This document shows, piece by piece, positions 15,919 to 19,763 of a stretch of 19,763 bases of DNA. Both the position numbers and the translations under genes were made by a program. The stretch's first letter is position 1; the number at the start of each line of letters is the position of its first letter. The DNA comes from Gemmataceae bacterium (GTDB lineage: Bacteria; Planctomycetota; Planctomycetia; Gemmatales; Gemmataceae), in contig JADLBT010000129.1 in NCBI GenBank assembly GCA_020847555.1, forward strand, positions 1 through 19,763. Reading direction: 5' to 3'. The notes beneath the pieces were generated by a model, which saw nothing but the letters and a program-made list of their open reading frames with translations, searched no databases and had not been told where the DNA came from.

Positions 15919-18900
15919 ATGACGAACATCAGACGCACGCTGCTCGTGACCGCCCTGGGACTGCTCGCGCTGGCCGGCTGGCGGCTGGCGGACCGGCCCG
16001 GCCGCGTGGCGGCTCAGCCGCAACCGCAGCCGACGGCCACCCGCGCCCAGTGGGTCTGGTTCAACGAGCCCACCCCGACTACCCCCGCCACCCGCTACTT
16101 CCGCAAGGTCTTCACCATCGACCGGCCCATCGAGAACCCGGTCGATGAGGGCATCCTCGACCTGACCGCCACCGACCGCTTCACCGTCTGGGTGAACGGC
16201 GCCGAGGTCGGCAAGGGCGACGACTGGAAGCGCGTCCGCGCCTTCGACGTGCGCAAGTACCTCGTCCACGGGCCGAACGTTATCGCCGTCGCGGTCAAGC
16301 ACGACGGCACCGGCCCCGCCGGGTTGCTCGGCCGCCTGGGCTACGTCCCCAACGGCATGTCGAAGCTCGCGGTCTACAGCGGCGGTAGCTGGAAGGCGTC
16401 GAAGACGGCGGCGGCGGGCTGGCAGCAGGTGGATTTCAAGGACAAGGGCTGGTCGGCGGTGAAGGTGCTCGGGCCTTACGGCTCGGCCGGGCCGGCGAAG
16501 GAACTCACCTGGGAGACGGGCGGCGACGACCGCTTCTCGGTGCCGGCGGGCTTCCGCGTCGAGCAGGCGGTGCGCATCCCCGACAGCGACGCGCGTTTCT
16601 CGCTGGTCAATGTGACGTTCGACGACAGGGGCCGGCTGCTCGTGTCGCGCGAGGGCGGGCCGGTCCTGATCTGCACCGACCCCGACAGGAACGGCGTGTT
16701 GCAGACCGTCAAGCCGTACTGCGAGGTGGTGCGGAACTGCCAGGGGATGTGCTGGGTCAAGGACGCGCTGCTCCTGGTCGGCGACGGGCCAAAGGGGACC
16801 GGCCTGTACCGGGTGCGCGACACGGACGGCGGCGGCAAGGCGAACGCGGCGACCCTGCTGCACCAGTTCCGCGGCGGTATGGGCGAGCACGGCCCGCATG
16901 CGATCATCCACGGTCCGGACGACTGGCTCTACCTGGTGCTCGGCAACCACGCCTGGGCGCAGCTCGGCCCGGAGGTGGCGAAGAACGGCGCCAACCCGGC
17001 GAAGCTGGCGGCCAACTCGCCGCTGACGCGCTGGCCGAAGGGCCTGATGGGTCCAGACCAGGACAAGCCCGGCACGACCGAGGACGTGCTGTTGCCGCGG
17101 CTGAACGACGCGCGCGGCCACGCCGCCAACATCCTCGCCCCCGGCGGAACGATCTGGCGCCTCGACCACCAGGGCAAGAACATGAGCCTGGTCGCGGCCG
17201 GGTTCCGCAACCACTACGATGCCGCCTTCAGCCCGCGCGGCGAGCTGTTCACCTTCGACAGCGACATGGAGTGGGACGAGGGGCTGCCGTGGTATCGCGC
17301 GGTGCGCGTCTGCCACTGCGCGCCGGGGGCCGACTTCGTCTGGCGCACCGGCGCGGCGAACACGCCCGATTATTACCTCGACAGCCTGCCGCCGACCGCG
17401 GAGACGGGCCGCGGGTCGCCGGTCGGCGTCGAATTCTACGACCACACCGCCTTCCCGGAGAAGTATCGCGGCGCATTCTTCATGGCGGACTGGGCGATCG
17501 GCGTGATCTTCGCCGTTCACCTGGAGCGCGACGGGGCGAGCTACAAGGCGAAGGTCGAGCGCTTCTGCAGCGGGGCGCCGATGAACGTGACGGACCTGGC
17601 GGTCGGCCCGGACGGGGCGCTCTACTTCACGATGGGTGGCCGCGGCACGCAGGGCGGGGTGTACCGGATCGTCGCCACGAAACCCGGTCCGGCCAATCCG
17701 CGTGTACAGCTTCTGTCCGCCTGGTCGCGTGCCCGCATCGAGGCCGCCAGGGACAAGCTCAAGGGTGAGAACTTCCGCAGGTTCCTGCGCAAGGTCGCGG
17801 TTGGCGTCGGGCCGGATACGACCACCCAGGAGCGGTTGCAGGCGCTGACCATCCTGCAGAACCACGGGATGGCCCCGGACGCGGCGCTTGCGCTCAAACT
17901 GGCGAAGGACAAGGACGCCGACATTCGCGCCCACGCGCTCTGGCTCGTGGGCGTCAACCGCTACAAGCAAGGGGACGACGCCTTGCTCAAGGGGCTGAAG
18001 GACGGTGACGCCCTGGTTCGCCGCCGCGCCTGCGAGGCGCTGATCCGCGCCGGCATCGAGCCGCCCGTCGCCAGCATCTGGCCGCTGCTGGGCGACCGGG
18101 ACCGCTTCGTGCGCCACGCCGCCCGGCTGGTGGTGGAGCGCATCGACCCGAAGAAGTATGCCGAACGGATCGGCAAGGAGCCGAACGACCTGATCGCCTG
18201 GAACGGCGTCATCGCGCTGTGCCACGCCGGCAAGGCGGCCCCGCACGCCGAGACGATCTTCGGCCGGCTGCACGGCACCCGCGGCTTCAAGGGCGAAACG
18301 GCCCAGGAGCTGCTCGATTACCTGCGGACGGTGCAGCTGGCGCTGATCCACGCCGGCCGGCGGCCGATCTGGATGCAGGGGATCGCCCGGCAATGCGAGA
18401 AGCTGTTCCCGCACAAGGACTGGCGCGTCAACCGCGAGCTGGCAATCCTGCTGACCGCGCTCCAGCGCGAGGGACAGCTCGGCCCGGTCCAGGGCAAGCT
18501 CATCGCGGCGCTGGCCGCCGCGAAGGGCGACCGGCCGCAGCAGATTCACTACGCCTACTGCCTGCGCCTGCTGAAAGACGGCTGGACGTCGGAGCAGAAG
18601 GCGCGCCTGGCCGAATGGTACGAGGGTACGAAGACCTGGAGCGGGGGACACAGCTTCACGCCGTTCCTGGAGAACATCTTCCGCGAGGCTCTCGCTGCTT
18701 ACACGGTCGCCGACCGGCGCGAGATCCTGCGGAGCGCCGAGCAGAAGCCGCTGACCGCTCTCGTACTGGCGCAGCGCCTCCAGACCGACGGGCAGCCGGA
18801 ACTGCTTCCCGATCTGCGCGCTCTCGCTGCCCGCCTGGCTGGCAAGCAACCGGCTCACCGCGGCGCCGAACTGCGGCAGGCCGTTGATGCGGCGCTGATG

Positions 18901-19725
18901 CGGACCGTGGTGCGGCACCCGTCGCCGGCGGACTGGCCGCTACTGATGGAGAGCCTGCGGTCGAAGAACCCGCTCGTGCGCGGCGAGGCGCTGGCCGGGC
19001 TGCGCAAGCTGGAGACGAAGCCGAAGGCGGAGGACGCAGCTCCCTACCGAGCGGTCCTGCAGGCCGCGTCGGCGCTGAAGGGGCCGGAGCCGCGCTGGGA
19101 GGCGGTGCTGCTGCTGCGGCAGTGGACCGGACGCACCTTCGGCGGCACGGTGAAGACGGCCGACAAGGAACTGCGGACGTGGGCACGCTGGTTCGGTCAG
19201 ACCTTCCCGAAGGAGGCGCCGCTGCCCAACATCGACCGGGACAAGGAGCCGCCGTCGAAGTACCGCTACGCCGACCTGCTCGCCTATCTCGACAGGGGCG
19301 AGGGGGTAAAGGGCGACGCGGCCAGGGGGCGGCTGGTCTTCGAGAAGGCTCAGTGCAGCAAGTGTCACAAGTTCGGCAAGGTGGGCGAGGGAGTCGGCCC
19401 GGACCTGACGGCTCTGTCGAAGCGCTTCAAGCGCGCCGACACCCTCGAAGCGACCTACTACCCCTCGAAGGTGATCAGCGACCAGTACCGTTCGACGACC
19501 GTCATCACGAAGGGGGGCCAGCAGCTGACCGGCCTGGCCGCCGTGCAGGGCGACACCGTGACGGTGCTGCTGCGCGACGCGACCCAGATCAGCCTGAAGC
19601 GCGACGAGATCGACAGCCAGGTGGCGTCGCTCATCTCGGTGATGCCCGACCGCCTGCTCGACACGCTGAGCCTGCGCGAGATCGCCGATCTGTTCGCCTT
19701 CCTCGAATCGGAACCGAAGGAGTAG
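15919..19725 (+). CDS. Large PVC-type heme-binding dehydrogenase-like protein with N-terminal sugar-binding-like domain
   Basis: 1268 residues. A Sec-type signal (about 1-33) is followed by a beta-sandwich domain at about 40-195 (QWVWFNEP, FRKVFTID, FTVWVNGAEVG), like the jelly-roll sugar-binding domains of glycoside hydrolases. A propeller of the TIGR02604 type follows (about 205-590; VPAGFRVEQ, VTFDDRGRLLVSREG), then HEAT-like helical repeats (600-1090). The C-terminal TIGR02603-type cytochrome domain (about 1120-1268) has CSKCH (C1146, C1149, H1150), GPDLT and VMPDRLL. It probably binds a carbohydrate and oxidises it in the periplasm, with electrons passed to the heme; this is inference. 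GGATGG lies about 8 nt before the ATG. It follows the REPIN-like repeat, so it may have its own promoter. It is a paralogue of the 11798-14845 product, longer by the N-terminal domain. Confidence 0.93.
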   Translation: MTNIRRTLLVTALGLLALAGWRLADRPGRVAAQPQPQPTATRAQWVWFNEPTPTTPATRYFRKVFTIDRPIENPVDEGILDLTATDRFTVWVNGAEVGKGDDWKRVRAFDVRKYLVHGPNVIAVAVKHDGTGPAGLLGRLGYVPNGMSKLAVYSGGSWKASKTAAAGWQQVDFKDKGWSAVKVLGPYGSAGPAKELTWETGGDDRFSVPAGFRVEQAVRIPDSDARFSLVNVTFDDRGRLLVSREGGPVLICTDPDRNGVLQTVKPYCEVVRNCQGMCWVKDALLLVGDGPKGTGLYRVRDTDGGGKANAATLLHQFRGGMGEHGPHAIIHGPDDWLYLVLGNHAWAQLGPEVAKNGANPAKLAANSPLTRWPKGLMGPDQDKPGTTEDVLLPRLNDARGHAANILAPGGTIWRLDHQGKNMSLVAAGFRNHYDAAFSPRGELFTFDSDMEWDEGLPWYRAVRVCHCAPGADFVWRTGAANTPDYYLDSLPPTAETGRGSPVGVEFYDHTAFPEKYRGAFFMADWAIGVIFAVHLERDGASYKAKVERFCSGAPMNVTDLAVGPDGALYFTMGGRGTQGGVYRIVATKPGPANPRVQLLSAWSRARIEAARDKLKGENFRRFLRKVAVGVGPDTTTQERLQALTILQNHGMAPDAALALKLAKDKDADIRAHALWLVGVNRYKQGDDALLKGLKDGDALVRRRACEALIRAGIEPPVASIWPLLGDRDRFVRHAARLVVERIDPKKYAERIGKEPNDLIAWNGVIALCHAGKAAPHAETIFGRLHGTRGFKGETAQELLDYLRTVQLALIHAGRRPIWMQGIARQCEKLFPHKDWRVNRELAILLTALQREGQLGPVQGKLIAALAAAKGDRPQQIHYAYCLRLLKDGWTSEQKARLAEWYEGTKTWSGGHSFTPFLENIFREALAAYTVADRREILRSAEQKPLTALVLAQRLQTDGQPELLPDLRALAARLAGKQPAHRGAELRQAVDAALMRTVVRHPSPADWPLLMESLRSKNPLVRGEALAGLRKLETKPKAEDAAPYRAVLQAASALKGPEPRWEAVLLLRQWTGRTFGGTVKTADKELRTWARWFGQTFPKEAPLPNIDRDKEPPSKYRYADLLAYLDRGEGVKGDAARGRLVFEKAQCSKCHKFGKVGEGVGPDLTALSKRFKRADTLEATYYPSKVISDQYRSTTVITKGGQQLTGLAAVQGDTVTVLLRDATQISLKRDEIDSQVASLISVMPDRLLDTLSLREIADLFAFLESEPKE

Positions 19726-19763
19726 TGGTTAGTGGTTAGTGGACAGTGGACAGTGGGCAGGGA
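19724..19763. repeat. 7-bp tandem repeat at the right edge
   Basis: Five heptamers in a row: AGTGGTT twice, AGTGGAC twice and AGTGGGC once, then AGGGA, cut by the window end. It starts inside the stop codon of the upstream gene. Such low-complexity tracts are often dispersed in intergenic DNA. Confidence 0.75.

Noticed and set aside
15847..18918. 1023-residue open frame on the minus strand, opposite the second heme protein
   Set aside because: It is a shadow of a GC-rich gene: its composition is Arg/Val/Gln-rich without domain patterns, while the plus strand shows a signal peptide, propeller motifs and CxxCH.

Overview
The window looks like chromosomal DNA of a planctomycete, most likely in the Gemmata group (Gemmatales/Gemmataceae). 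This is inferred from high GC content and from several family hallmarks read in the translations: an LEPR-XLL-type N-terminus on a giant extracellular protein, a TIGR02996-type N-terminal domain, and two proteins that combine a PVC-type dehydrogenase propeller, HEAT-like repeats and a C-terminal CxxCH heme domain. No tRNA, rRNA, CRISPR array or transposase was seen.

Region 1 (1-9883, minus strand) is a compact run of four genes, read from right to left. First comes a cytosolic GAF-GAF sensor fused through one membrane helix to a HlyD-like adaptor (7883-9883). Next is a HlyD-like adaptor with a WD40 propeller placed inside its beta-barrel (5800-7821). Then comes a PqqD-like / M50 site-2 protease / HlyD fusion (3529-5718). 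Last is the start of a giant repeat protein (1-3496, running off the left edge) with an LEPR-XLL-type N-terminus, a probable seven-bladed propeller, three Calx-beta-like repeats, an SdrD-B-like domain and a parallel beta-helix. The gaps are 61, 81 and 32 bp. I propose that the three membrane proteins form an export or processing machine that lacks a recognisable ATPase, and that the giant protein is its substrate. This is the most interesting part of the window and is inference from domains and gene order.

Region 2 (9884-10216) is a divergent intergenic region. Region 3 (10217-11684, plus strand) is a small probable operon: a TIGR02996-type protein, a zinc-ribbon-like protein and a small protein that overlaps it by 4 bp. 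The last two have no function I recognise.

Region 4 (11798-19725, plus strand) holds two large exported heme-binding dehydrogenase-like proteins on either side of a classical short-chain dehydrogenase/reductase. The layout suggests oxidative breakdown of sugars or polyols, with electrons passing to c-type heme in the periplasm; the substrate is unknown. A REPIN-like long inverted repeat lies between the reductase and the second heme protein. A 26-bp perfect palindrome lies inside the minus-strand operon, and a 7-bp tandem repeat ends the window.
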